Shown: positions 34,783-43,304 of the stretch, piece after piece | Position numbering within the stretch: position 1 is the first letter of the stretch | Layout: the number at the start of each line of letters is the position of its first letter | DNA from: AC-32 sp963763475 | Lineage (GTDB): Bacteria > Actinomycetota > Thermoleophilia > Gaiellales > Gaiellaceae | Direction: 5' to 3' | DNA: 64,000 bases | NCBI GenBank assembly: GCA_963763475.1 | Contig: CAVXOR010000004.1 | Span: 496,001-560,000 of the forward strand | Program-made: the position numbers and the translations under genes | The notes under the pieces: model-generated | The model's input: only the letters and a program-made list of their open reading frames with translations | What the model was told of the DNA's origin: nothing | The model's database searches: none

Positions 34783-36300
34783 ATGAACCTCTTTCCGAAC
34801 CGCAAAAAGGATTTCGCCGAGCGGCGGCCGAGGCTGGTGCTGCGCTTCGCGCTGTACGCCGGCGCGGTGCTGCTCGTCGCCGGCCTCGCGATCGCGTGGC
34901 TCGTCAACCGCGAGGTCGCCAACCGTGCCGAGCGCACCGTCGAGAGCCAGGCCCGCGCCGTCGTCGCTGCCAACTTGAACGAGCACCTCCGCCCCTCCGA
35001 CTTCGCGGGTCCCGTCACCCGCGCGCGGCGGAACACTCTCGACCGGCTCTTCCGCGAGAGCATCCTCATCCCCGGCGTCGTCGGCGGCCGCCTCATCGGC
35101 CCGCGCGGGACGATCACCTACGCGGCCAACCATCGCCTGATCGGGACGAGCGTCCTGCATCCCGCCGAGCTTCGTGGGGTGCTGGGCGGCTCGGTGCAGC
35201 GCAGCGTCGCCCACACGCAGACATGGCGCGGCCAGAAGAACCTGAAGGTGTTGCGCGTGGTCGCGCCGGTGCGGTTGAAAGGCCAACGGCAGGCGATCGG
35301 CGCCGTCTTGCTCGACCAGGACTACCGCCTGGTCGCGGTCAGCATCGGCGACGCTCGCTGGCCGCTCGCGTTGATCCTGACGCTGGCGCTGCTCGCGCTC
35401 TACATCTCGCTCTTCCCGATCCTCCAGCGCGTCACGCGAGAGCTCGAAGCGCGAAACCGGCTCCTGCGTGAGGACGCGGTCGAGCGCGAGCGCCTCCTCG
35501 AAGCGGAGCGCGCGGCGCGTGCCGAAGCCGAGTCCGCGCGGCAGCTGCTGGCAGCTCAGAACGACCGGCTGCGCGAGCTCGACGCGCTGAAGGACGAGTT
35601 CATCTCGCTGGTCTCGCACGAGCTGCGCACGCCCCTGACCTCGATTCGTGGCTACGTCGAGCTACTCCAGGAAGACGACGGGCTCGGCGAGGAGCAGCAG
35701 CGCTACCTCGGCGTCGTCGACCGGAACTCGGCGCGGCTGCTCGACCTCGTCAGCGACCTGCTCTTCCTCGCGCAGGTCGACGCGGGCAAGCTCACCTTCG
35801 AGCTGCAGCCCGTCGACCTCGAGGTGCTCGTGGCCGAGTGCATCGAGGCCTCGCAGCCGACGGCGGCGGCCAAGGAGATCGAGCTGGTCGCGAGCACGGA
35901 GCGCTTGCCGACTCCCGTGCAGGGAGATCCGGCGCGGCTCGCGCAGGTCCTCGACAATCTCGTCTCCAACGCGCTCAAGTTCACCCCTGCCGGCGGCCGG
36001 GTCGAAGTGGGGCTGTCCGCGGTCGACGGCGCGGCGGTCGTCGAGGTGGGCGACACCGGGCTCGGCCTGACCGAGGACGAGCAGGGCCACCTCTTCGAGC
36101 GCTTCTTCCGCAGTTCGCGCGCCGGCCAGAACGCGATCCCAGGGACGGGCCTGGGCCTCGCGATCGCGAAGACGATCGTCGAGCGCCACGGCGGCCGGAT
36201 CGAGCTCGAAAGCGCTGTCGACCTCGGGACGACCGTACGCGTCGAGTTGCCGCTTCCGGTGTCCGCGCTGAGCCGTTCCCCGCAGGAGCTGGCTGTCTGA
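34783..36300 (+). CDS. Membrane sensor histidine kinase, orphan
   Basis: 505 residues. First helix about 19-42, external sensor of about 140 residues, second helix about 194-216, a charged coiled coil (220-270), HisKA domain with phospho-acceptor His279 in SHELRTPLTSIRGY, then HATPase with N box (DNLVSNALKF), G1 (DTGLGL) and G2 (GTGLGLAIAK). All catalytic motifs are intact. No response regulator lies next to it; the only one in the window is the HD-GYP protein at 43.3 kb. ATG at 34783 was chosen over an in-frame ATG at 34765; neither has a strong ribosome site. It precedes the collagen-like gene by 100 bases on the same strand. Confidence 0.9.
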   Translation: MNLFPNRKKDFAERRPRLVLRFALYAGAVLLVAGLAIAWLVNREVANRAERTVESQARAVVAANLNEHLRPSDFAGPVTRARRNTLDRLFRESILIPGVVGGRLIGPRGTITYAANHRLIGTSVLHPAELRGVLGGSVQRSVAHTQTWRGQKNLKVLRVVAPVRLKGQRQAIGAVLLDQDYRLVAVSIGDARWPLALILTLALLALYISLFPILQRVTRELEARNRLLREDAVERERLLEAERAARAEAESARQLLAAQNDRLRELDALKDEFISLVSHELRTPLTSIRGYVELLQEDDGLGEEQQRYLGVVDRNSARLLDLVSDLLFLAQVDAGKLTFELQPVDLEVLVAECIEASQPTAAAKEIELVASTERLPTPVQGDPARLAQVLDNLVSNALKFTPAGGRVEVGLSAVDGAAVVEVGDTGLGLTEDEQGHLFERFFRSSRAGQNAIPGTGLGLAIAKTIVERHGGRIELESAVDLGTTVRVELPLPVSALSRSPQELAV

Positions 36301-36400
36301 GTGGAGTGTTGTCCCTCGGAGCGGGGATCTTTGCGCCGGTCATACGAATTTCAGACCGAACGCTCCCCGTTAACAGCCCTCAGTTGCCGATGAAGACCCC

Positions 36401-39307
36401 GTGGCGAGCGAGCGCACCCCCCTGCGCGGCGGACGACCCTTGCGGACTTTCCGGCGCCTGATCGGACTGCCTTCGATGGCGCTGATCCCGCTGGCGATCG
36501 CGCTGGCGATCGGCGCCTTCTTCCTCCGCGGCGCGGTCGCGCCAGGGTCGGCCGACGCGCGGTCGGTCGGCACGCCCCTCTCGGCAGTCGTCCTCCAACA
36601 GCATTCGCACGGGGGAAGCTCGCCGGCGTCGGGGCACTCGAGCTCCGGGACCTCTCAGGGCTCGACGGCGTCCGGGCAGACCGGGGGCTCCTCCACCAAC
36701 GGGTCTTCGACGACCCAGTCTTCCGATCTTCCAGCAGCCGCCCAGCAGACCTCCACCACGCCTTCGTCGGCGCGGCAGGGCTTCTCGGCCAGCCGCAAGG
36801 GCGCGACCGGGCCCCAGGGCGCCCGCGGCGCGGTCGGCCCGCCCGGCATGAACGGACCCGTCGGCCCCGCCGGTATTCCCGGCCCGACCGGGCCGAGCGG
36901 CGTCACCGGCCCCGCCGGCCCCAAGGGCACCACCGGCGCCGAGGGCAAGCAGGGAATCCCGGGCGCCGCGGCTTTCCGCGGTGCAACCGGCGCGACCGGC
37001 CCGGAAGGCCCGCAAGGCCCATTCGGCCCACAGGGCCCCAAGGGCGACCGCGGCGCGACCGGCAATCAGGGCGCGAAGGGCGTCACCGGCTCGCAGGGCG
37101 CGAAGGGATCGACCGGAGCCAAGGGGTCGACCGGCGCCAAGGGCGCGACCGGTAGCAAGGGAGCGACCGGGGCACAGGGCGCCGTCGGTCCCGCCGGCGC
37201 GCGCGGTCCTACGGGCGCCACGGGCGTGACCGGCGCCAAGGGAGTCACCGGAACGAAGGGCGCCACCGGGGCAGAGGGTGCCACGGGCGGCAAGGGCACG
37301 ACGGGTGACACGGGCACCACCGGCTCGAAGGGAACGACGGGCGCCAAGGGGACGACGGGTGCTAAGGGCACCACCGGCTCGAAGGGCGTCACAGGCTCCA
37401 AGGGGACGACTGGCTCGAAGGGAACCACGGGAGCCCAGGGCACGACGGGCGTCAAGGGGACGACTGGCTCGAAGGGCGCGACCGGCGCAAAGGGCGCAAC
37501 CGGATCGAAGGGAACGACCGGCGCCAAGGGCATCACCGGTGCGAAGGGCGTCACGGGTTCCAAGGGCGCGACCGGCGCAAACGGCGCAACCGGCTCCAAG
37601 GGAACGACCGGCTCGAAGGGCGCGACGGGCGCCAGGGGATCGACCGGAGCGAAGGGAACCACCGGCGCACAGGGTGTCGCCGGTCCTGCCGGCGCGCAGG
37701 GTCCCACGGGCGCGAAGGGCGCGACCGGGGCGAAGGGAACCACCGGCGCCAAGGGTGCAACCGGCTCGAAGGGTGCGACCGGAGCCAAGGGTACGACCGG
37801 GGCCAACGGAGCGACCGGCTCCAAGGGCACGACGGGCGCGAAGGGATTGACGGGCTCCAGCGGCGCGACCGGGTCGAAGGGTGCGACCGGCACCAAGGGA
37901 TCGACCGGAGCCAAGGGAACCACCGGCGCACAGGGTGTCGCCGGTCCTGCTGGCGCGCAGGGCCCCACGGGCGCGAAGGGCGCGACCGGGGCGAAGGGCA
38001 CGACGGGAGCAAACGGTGTCACCGGCGCAAAGGGGGCGACCGGCTCCAAGGGTGTGACCGGAGCCAAAGGCGCGACGGGTGCAAAGGGCACCACGGGCGC
38101 GAAGGGAACGACCGGCTCGAAGGGCTCCACGGGCACGAAGGGCGCGACCGGAGCGAAGGGCGCGACCGGCGCCAAGGGCACGACGGGTGCCGCCGGCCCG
38201 ACGGGCGCGCGCGGACCGACGGGCACGACGGGCGCAACCGGTGCGAAGGGCACTACAGGCGCCAAGGGCACCACGGGTGTCAAGGGAGCGACTGGCTCCA
38301 AGGGTGCAACCGGCGCCAAGGGCACGACCGGCGCCAAGGGCAGCACCGGTGCCAAGGGCGTCACGGGCTCCAAGGGCGCCACCGGCTCCAAGGGTGTGAC
38401 CGGCTCTAAGGGCGCGACCGGCTCAAAGGGGGCGACCGGGTCCAAGGGAGCCACCGGGGCCAAGGGCACGACGGGCGCAAAGGGCACCACGGGCTCGAAG
38501 GGCGCGACCGGCTCGAAGGGTGCGACCGGCGCCAAGGGCGCGACTGGCGCGCAGGGACCGGCCGGTGCACAGGGGCCGACCGGCGTCAAGGGCGTGACCG
38601 GCGCCAAGGGCGTCACGGGCTCCAAGGGCGCAACCGGCACCCAGGGCCCGGCGGGCGCGAAGGGCCCCACCGGCTCGAAGGGCGCGACCGGCGCCAAGGG
38701 CGTGACCGGGTCGAAGGGCGCAACCGGAAGCAAGGGCGCCACGGGCTCGAAGGGCGCCACCGGATCGAAGGGACCGACTGGCTCGAAGGGAGCGACCGGA
38801 TCGAAGGGAGTCACGGGCGCCAAGGGCACCACGGGCGCTCAGGGCGTCAACGCGTGGGACGTGCTGGTCAAGAAGAGCGCCGACCAGGTTGTCACCAACA
38901 GCACCGTCCTCGCGAACGACAGCGAGCTCAGCTTCAGCGTGAACTCCGGAGAGACCTGGTACGTGCAGCTGCTGCTCTCGTACAGCGGAAGCAACGCGAA
39001 CAGCGATTACAAGTGCGGCTTCACCTTCCCCACCGGCACGGGCTGGGTGAGCTACGTCGGCGATAGCACCACGGCGGACCTGATCAACCTCTCGACCGGC
39101 ATCCGCATCTCGGCCGCGACCAGCCTCACTGCGATCGCGCTGGGGACGGACGGAGCGAACACGCCCCGGACCTTCACGCTCCAGATGATGATCAACGCGA
39201 CCGCGAACGGCACCGTCCAGTTCCAGTTCGCGAACAACGCAGCCGCGGCGAGCCGTACTTCGACCACGCGCGCGGGCTCGACCCTGATGGCCCGCAAGCT
39301 GGGCTGA
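36401..39307 (+). CDS. Giant membrane-anchored collagen-like protein
   Basis: 968 residues. A basic cytoplasmic N-terminus (about 1-25), one membrane helix (about 26-46), a Ser/Thr/Gly-rich linker (about 60-133), a collagen-like region of about 227 Gly-X-Y triplets (residues 134-815) with one break (GAAAFRG near 190), and a C-terminal globular domain of about 150 residues with one Cys (DYKCGF) that may trimerise. The triplets follow a six-residue period GxTGxK, so the Y site alternates Thr and Lys; acidic residues are almost absent. GTG at 36401 was taken as the start; the next in-frame ATG is at the membrane helix. At 0.286 nm per residue the helix would be close to 195 nm long. Thr at Y is a known glycosylation site in bacterial collagens. 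Confidence 0.88.
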   Translation: MASERTPLRGGRPLRTFRRLIGLPSMALIPLAIALAIGAFFLRGAVAPGSADARSVGTPLSAVVLQQHSHGGSSPASGHSSSGTSQGSTASGQTGGSSTNGSSTTQSSDLPAAAQQTSTTPSSARQGFSASRKGATGPQGARGAVGPPGMNGPVGPAGIPGPTGPSGVTGPAGPKGTTGAEGKQGIPGAAAFRGATGATGPEGPQGPFGPQGPKGDRGATGNQGAKGVTGSQGAKGSTGAKGSTGAKGATGSKGATGAQGAVGPAGARGPTGATGVTGAKGVTGTKGATGAEGATGGKGTTGDTGTTGSKGTTGAKGTTGAKGTTGSKGVTGSKGTTGSKGTTGAQGTTGVKGTTGSKGATGAKGATGSKGTTGAKGITGAKGVTGSKGATGANGATGSKGTTGSKGATGARGSTGAKGTTGAQGVAGPAGAQGPTGAKGATGAKGTTGAKGATGSKGATGAKGTTGANGATGSKGTTGAKGLTGSSGATGSKGATGTKGSTGAKGTTGAQGVAGPAGAQGPTGAKGATGAKGTTGANGVTGAKGATGSKGVTGAKGATGAKGTTGAKGTTGSKGSTGTKGATGAKGATGAKGTTGAAGPTGARGPTGTTGATGAKGTTGAKGTTGVKGATGSKGATGAKGTTGAKGSTGAKGVTGSKGATGSKGVTGSKGATGSKGATGSKGATGAKGTTGAKGTTGSKGATGSKGATGAKGATGAQGPAGAQGPTGVKGVTGAKGVTGSKGATGTQGPAGAKGPTGSKGATGAKGVTGSKGATGSKGATGSKGATGSKGPTGSKGATGSKGVTGAKGTTGAQGVNAWDVLVKKSADQVVTNSTVLANDSELSFSVNSGETWYVQLLLSYSGSNANSDYKCGFTFPTGTGWVSYVGDSTTADLINLSTGIRISAATSLTAIALGTDGANTPRTFTLQMMINATANGTVQFQFANNAAAASRTSTTRAGSTLMARKLG
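36800..38845 (+). repeat. Degenerate 18-bp tandem repeat coding for GxTGxK collagen repeats
   Basis: The period is 18 bases (six codons) with varied third positions, so the repeat is kept at protein level. A longer near-identical segment around 37650-37745 recurs about 261 bases (87 codons) later, around 37911-38006; it contains GAQGVAGPAGAQGPTG in both copies and shows a recent internal duplication. Confidence 0.85.
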
Positions 39308-39909
39308 TGCAGGAGCGAGTGTCCCTGGCGGGAACGCGGAGGTCGATGGACCTGACCGCGCACGCCCACCGGCAATCCGAGCGCCTCGTGCTGGTGGCGC
39401 TGGCCGCCGCGGCGCTGTTCGCGGCGGCTCTCGTCGGCTGGCTCTTGCAGCGCAACGATTCGTCGACGCAGCCAGTCGTCTCGGCATTCGGGCCGGTGAT
39501 CGTGACGTCGGCCCAGCTGGCCGAGGCTTCGGCCACGCTCGACCGCCCGATCTACTGGGCAGGGCCTCGAGACCGGTTCGCCTACGAGCTGACAACCACC
39601 GACAGCGGCCGGATCTATGTGCGGTACCTGCCTGCGGGCGCCGCGGCCGGCGACTCGCGTGCGAACTTCCTCACGGTCGGCACCTACCCCGGCGACAACG
39701 CCTACACAAACCTCAAGAAGGTCTCGACCGGGCCGGCGGTGCACTCCAACCTGCTGCGTGACGGGGGCCTGCTGGTCGCGCCGAAGCGACTACCGAAAAG
39801 CGCCTACATCGCGTTTCCGGATGCCGATTACCAGGTCGAGGTGTACGACGCCTCGACCGGAGCCGCGCGTCGCATGGCACTGAACGGCCTGATCAAACCG
39901 GTTCGCTAG
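39307..39909 (+). CDS. Membrane-anchored partner of the collagen-like protein, unknown
   Basis: 200 residues. A short cytoplasmic N-terminus, one membrane helix (about 27-46), and an external domain of about 150 residues with no Cys. I do not recognise the fold. The ATG overlaps the collagen gene stop by one base (TGATG), so the two proteins are made together and probably act together at the cell surface, for example in anchoring, export or assembly. It ends on a CTAG shared with the adenosyltransferase. Confidence 0.75.
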   Translation: MQERVSLAGTRRSMDLTAHAHRQSERLVLVALAAAALFAAALVGWLLQRNDSSTQPVVSAFGPVIVTSAQLAEASATLDRPIYWAGPRDRFAYELTTTDSGRIYVRYLPAGAAAGDSRANFLTVGTYPGDNAYTNLKKVSTGPAVHSNLLRDGGLLVAPKRLPKSAYIAFPDADYQVEVYDASTGAARRMALNGLIKPVR

Positions 39910-40481
39910 GCGCCTGGACGCCAGAGCGGCTCGTCGCCGCGGTTCGATGCCCGCGCGAGGATGAAGAGCAGGTCTGAGAGCCGGTTCAGGTAGACCGGCA
40001 CCAGCGGGTCGATCTCGACCTCGTTCCCGGCGGCCAGCGCGGCGAGCTCCGCCCGGCGGCAGACCGCTCGCGCGACGTGCAGCCGCGCGGCGGCTTCGCT
40101 CCCGCCCGGTAGCACGAAGCTCTTCAACTCGGGGAGGCGCTCGTTGTGCAGATCGCAGAGCCGCTCGAGCTCGTCGACCTGAGCCTGGGTCACACGCAGC
40201 CGGGCTCCGCTCTCGTCGTACGGCACCGAGAGATCGGCGCCCAGGTCGAAGAGCTCGTTCTGGATCCGCGCGAGCGGCTCGCGTAGCTCCGGATCGAGCT
40301 GCTCGTGCGCGAGCACCAGGCCGAGCTGGGAGTTGAGCTCGTCGACGATGCCGTAGGCAACCACCCGCGGGTCGAGCTTCGACACGCGCGAACCGTCGCC
40401 GAGGCTCGTCTCGCCCCGGTCGCCGCCGCGGGTGTAGATCTTGGTCAGCCGGACCGGCTCGTCGGGCTTGCGGGGGCTCAC
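39906..40481 (-). CDS. ATP:cob(I)alamin adenosyltransferase, PduO type
   Basis: Makes adenosylcobalamin from ATP and cob(I)alamin. 191 residues. The ATP-binding N-terminal motif KIYTRGGDRGETSLGDG, YGIVDELNSQLG, the RRAE motif (CRRAELA) and YLNRLSDLLF are typical of the PduO/MMAB family. It supplies the cofactor of the acyl-CoA mutase in this window. The GTG at 40481 is the best start; the longer open frame begins inside the intergenic region. No ribosome site is obvious. Confidence 0.92.
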   Translation of the reverse strand: MSPRKPDEPVRLTKIYTRGGDRGETSLGDGSRVSKLDPRVVAYGIVDELNSQLGLVLAHEQLDPELREPLARIQNELFDLGADLSVPYDESGARLRVTQAQVDELERLCDLHNERLPELKSFVLPGGSEAAARLHVARAVCRRAELAALAAGNEVEIDPLVPVYLNRLSDLLFILARASNRGDEPLWRPGA

Positions 40482-40632
40482 GGTCGGCTGCCTGGCGTTG
40501 GCCGACCCAAACCGCCCGCGGTTGTCACGCTTTCGGCACGAAGCCGCGACGGACACGCGCGTTTTCCGCTCACATCGTGTCGGAGGGCGGGCGTGGTGGG
40601 CACCCACTTCGCGGGCGTGAACATCGAACAGC

Positions 40633-41796
40633 TCACCCCTGCGCGAGTTCCCGCTCGCGGAGGCCGAGGATCGAGCGGGCGATCACGAGCCGCTGGATCT
40701 CGCTCGTGCCCTCGTAGATCTCCGTGATCTTCGCGTCCCGGTAGTAGCGCTCGACCGGGAACTCCTTCGTGTACCCGTAGCCGCCGAGCACCTGGATCGC
40801 CTCCGCGGTCTGCCGCCGCGCGACCTCCGACGCGTACAGCTTCGCCTTCGCGCCCTCCTCGGTGTGCGGCCGGCCTTTCTGCTTCAGCCAGGCGGCCCGG
40901 TAGACGAGCAGCCGCGCCGCGTCGATCTCCGTCGCCATGTCGGCGAGCTTCCACTGGATTGCCTGGAAGTCGGCGATCCGCTTGCCGAACTGCCGCCGCT
41001 CGAGCGAGTACTCGCGTGCGACGTCGTAACCTGCCTGGGCGATGCCGAGCGCCTGGGCCGCGATCCCGATCCGGCCGCCGTCGAGCGTGGACATCGCGAC
41101 GGTGAAGCCCTTGCCTTCCTCGTGCAACAACCGCTCGCGTCCTGCCCGCGCGCCTTCGATCGCCAGGTCGACGGTTGAGGACGAGTTCAGCCCGAGCTTT
41201 TCTTCCTCGCGGGTGACACGTACCTGGTCGCCGTCGAGCACGAAGGCCGAGACGCCCTTCGGCCCCGGCGTGTCCGGGTCGGTGCGCGCGAACAGCAGCA
41301 CCGTGCCGCCGAAGGCGCCGTTGGTGATCCACTGCTTGGTGCCCGTAATCGTCCAGCCGTCCTCGTCCGCGACGGCCGCCGTCCGCAACGAGCCGGCGTC
41401 GGAGCCTGCCTCGGGCTCCGTCAGCGCGAACGCGCCGATCGCCTCGCCGCGGGCGAGCGGCGGGACGAAGCGGCTGCGCTGCTCGTCGGTGCCGAAGCTG
41501 AGGATCGGCAACGTCACCGCGCTCGTGTGCACGGCGACGGTCACCCCCACGCCCGCGTCGGCCCGCGACAGCTCCTCCAGCACGAGGATGTAGGAGAGGA
41601 AGTCGGCGCCCGCGCCACCGTACTCCTCCGGGATACAGGCGCCCATGAAGCCGAGCTCGGCCAGCTTGCCGAACAACTCTCGCGGAAAGCCGTGCGCCCG
41701 GTCCCAGTCCCCGGCGTTCGGCTCGATCTCCGCCTGCGCGAACTCCCGCGCCAGCTCCTGAATCTCCCGCTGGTCGCCGGAAAGCTCGAAGTCCAT
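40633..41796 (-). CDS. Acyl-CoA dehydrogenase
   Basis: FAD enzyme of beta-oxidation, 387 residues, normal length. The catalytic Glu lies in ITEIYEGTSEIQRLVIAR, the position of short/medium-chain enzymes; FAD-binding FALTEPEAGSDAGS and WITNGAF, and the VLGGYGYTKEFPVERYYRDAK signature are intact. Electrons should go to the ETF encoded at 27.5-29.3 kb. TATACT lies nine bases upstream of the ATG, so the transcript is close to leaderless. Substrate chain length cannot be fixed, but the neighbours point to short or branched chains. Confidence 0.95.
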   Translation of the reverse strand: MDFELSGDQREIQELAREFAQAEIEPNAGDWDRAHGFPRELFGKLAELGFMGACIPEEYGGAGADFLSYILVLEELSRADAGVGVTVAVHTSAVTLPILSFGTDEQRSRFVPPLARGEAIGAFALTEPEAGSDAGSLRTAAVADEDGWTITGTKQWITNGAFGGTVLLFARTDPDTPGPKGVSAFVLDGDQVRVTREEEKLGLNSSSTVDLAIEGARAGRERLLHEEGKGFTVAMSTLDGGRIGIAAQALGIAQAGYDVAREYSLERRQFGKRIADFQAIQWKLADMATEIDAARLLVYRAAWLKQKGRPHTEEGAKAKLYASEVARRQTAEAIQVLGGYGYTKEFPVERYYRDAKITEIYEGTSEIQRLVIARSILGLRERELAQG

Positions 41797-41805
41797 CGGG
41801 CCGCG

Positions 41806-41837
41806 AGTATAAGGCGCCTCGCGCGTTCACCTATAGT
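41806..41837. promoter_or_regulatory. Divergent -10 boxes of the acyl-CoA dehydrogenase and Rieske genes
   Basis: Minus strand TATACT (41806-41811) serves the dehydrogenase, nine bases from its ATG. Plus strand TATAGT (41832-41837) serves the Rieske gene. If that box is used, transcription starts near 41844, downstream of the GTG at 41839, which favours the TTG at 41848 as the real Rieske start. Confidence 0.45.
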
Positions 41838-41838
41838 C

Positions 41839-42873
41839 GTGGCCGGTTTGGCCTCCGGGACTGCGCAGGGCACGCTTCCGTGGAGCTGGTACTCCGACCC
41901 GGAGTTGCTCCGGCGGGAGCAGGAGCGGATCTTTCGCCACGGCTGGCAGTACGCCGGCCCGGCCGAGCACGCTGCGGAGCCCGGCGACTTCCTCACCTGC
42001 AGCGTGGGCGACGTTCCAGTGGTGGTCACGCGCGCGCGCGACGGCGAGCTGCACGCCCTGCTGAACGTCTGCCGCCACCGCGGCTCGATCGTCGCCCAGG
42101 GACGAGGCAACCGCGCGACGCTGCAATGCCCGTACCACGCGTGGACCTACGAGCTCGACGGACGCCTGCGCTCGGCGCCGCGCGGGCCCGAGCTCGAGCT
42201 CGAAGGCATCTGCCTGCGCAGGCTCGCGGTCGAGGCGTGGGGACCGCTGCTGTTCGTCCACCCGGATGCCGAGCCAGCCCCGCTCGCCGAGACGCTCGGC
42301 CCGTTGCCGGAGCTCCTCTCGGGCGGCGGCATCGAGCTGGAGAGGCTGCGCTTCCGTCGCCGGGGGGAGTTCGAGCTCGCCTGCAACTGGAAGATCGCGG
42401 TCGAGAACTACCTCGAGTGCTACCACTGCGCCGTGGCGCATCCGGGCTTCAGCCAGGTCGTCGACGTCTCGCCCGGCGCGTACCGGCTCGAGACTCACGC
42501 GCGCGGCTCGAGCCAGTTCGGCCCCAGCCGCAACGGCGGCGGGCCGGTCGAGGGACAGTTCCACTGGCTCTGGCCGGCGACCAAGATCTACGCACTGCCT
42601 GGCCCGCCGAACCTCGCGGCCGGCCCGGTCGCGCCGGCCGGCCCGGAGCGGACCAGCGGCTTCCTTGACTACTTCTTTCCGGAGGAGGTCACCGACGCGC
42701 AGGTCGAGGAGCTGCTGGCCTTCGACGACCAGGTCGGGCTGGAGGATCGTGCGCTCGTCGAGTCGGTGCAGGCCGGCGTCCGTTCCGGCCTGCTGGACGA
42801 GGGCCGGCTGCTGCCCGAGAGCGAGTGCCTACTTGCACATTTCCAATCGCTGGTGCGGGAGGCCCTCGCCTGA
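41839..42873 (+). CDS. Rieske-type ring-hydroxylating oxygenase, alpha subunit-like
   Basis: 344 residues. Rieske 2Fe-2S ligands are CxH (CRHRGS) and CxxH (CPYHAW). The mononuclear iron site is ENYLECYHCAVAHPG, with the two His ligands. Architecture fits the single-component alpha subunits such as carnitine or choline monooxygenase; no reductase or beta subunit is nearby. The GTG at 41839 gives the listed start, but the promoter position favours TTG at 41848, three codons later. The substrate is unknown. A GGGAGG near the end of the gene serves the downstream lipoprotein. Confidence 0.9.
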   Translation: MAGLASGTAQGTLPWSWYSDPELLRREQERIFRHGWQYAGPAEHAAEPGDFLTCSVGDVPVVVTRARDGELHALLNVCRHRGSIVAQGRGNRATLQCPYHAWTYELDGRLRSAPRGPELELEGICLRRLAVEAWGPLLFVHPDAEPAPLAETLGPLPELLSGGGIELERLRFRRRGEFELACNWKIAVENYLECYHCAVAHPGFSQVVDVSPGAYRLETHARGSSQFGPSRNGGGPVEGQFHWLWPATKIYALPGPPNLAAGPVAPAGPERTSGFLDYFFPEEVTDAQVEELLAFDDQVGLEDRALVESVQAGVRSGLLDEGRLLPESECLLAHFQSLVREALA

Positions 42874-43304
42874 GAGTCGTCTTGCTTCTCCCGGCACTGC
42901 TTGCGGTGCTCGCCGCCGGCTGCGGCGGGAGCCCGCCCTCTACACAGAGCGTCGTCCGCGCCTGGAGCCAGGCCCTGAACGCCGACGACAACAAGCGCGC
43001 CGCCGACCTGTTCGCGCCGGGCGCAGAGATCGTGCAGGGCTCGATGGTCACGCGGCTGCGGACGCATGCCGAAGCCGAGGCGTGGAACTCCGCCCTCCCG
43101 TGCTCGGGCCGGATCGTCTCGATCAAGAGCCACGGCCAGACGGCGCGGGCCACGTTCGAGCTCGGTGACCGCCAGGACAGCCGCTGCGACGGGCCGGGTG
43201 AGCGTGCGACGGCGATCTTCCGCGTGGTGAAGGGAAAGATCGTGCTCTGGCACCAGACCGACTCGCCGGTGACGCAGCCACCGCCACCGACCGAGTCCGC
43301 CTAG
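42870..43304 (+). CDS. Small lipoprotein with SnoaL/NTF2-like domain, CTG start
   Basis: 144 residues. The lipoprotein signal is complete only if translation begins at CTG 42870: M-R then a hydrophobic run to the lipobox LAAGC (Cys18). A GGGAGG lies exactly seven bases before this CTG, inside the Rieske gene, and the CTG overlaps the Rieske stop as CTGA. The next possible start (TTG 42882) would lack the charged n-region and be 19 bases from the ribosome site. The mature part (VVRAWSQALNADDNKRAADLFAPGAEI) resembles NTF2-like proteins and has two Cys. Function unknown. Confidence 0.85.
   Translation: MRVVLLLPALLAVLAAGCGGSPPSTQSVVRAWSQALNADDNKRAADLFAPGAEIVQGSMVTRLRTHAEAEAWNSALPCSGRIVSIKSHGQTARATFELGDRQDSRCDGPGERATAIFRVVKGKIVLWHQTDSPVTQPPPPTESA

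Noticed and set aside
37066..38832. 588-codon open frame on the minus strand, rich in Pro-Val-Ala-Pro
   Set aside because: It is the exact antisense of the GxTGxK repeats. Repeated GC-rich codons keep stops out of this frame. It has no ribosome site and no independent domain.
36800..38845. CRISPR-like or satellite array because of the regular 18-bp period
   Set aside because: Repeats are degenerate, in frame and without spacers; they code for collagen triplets.
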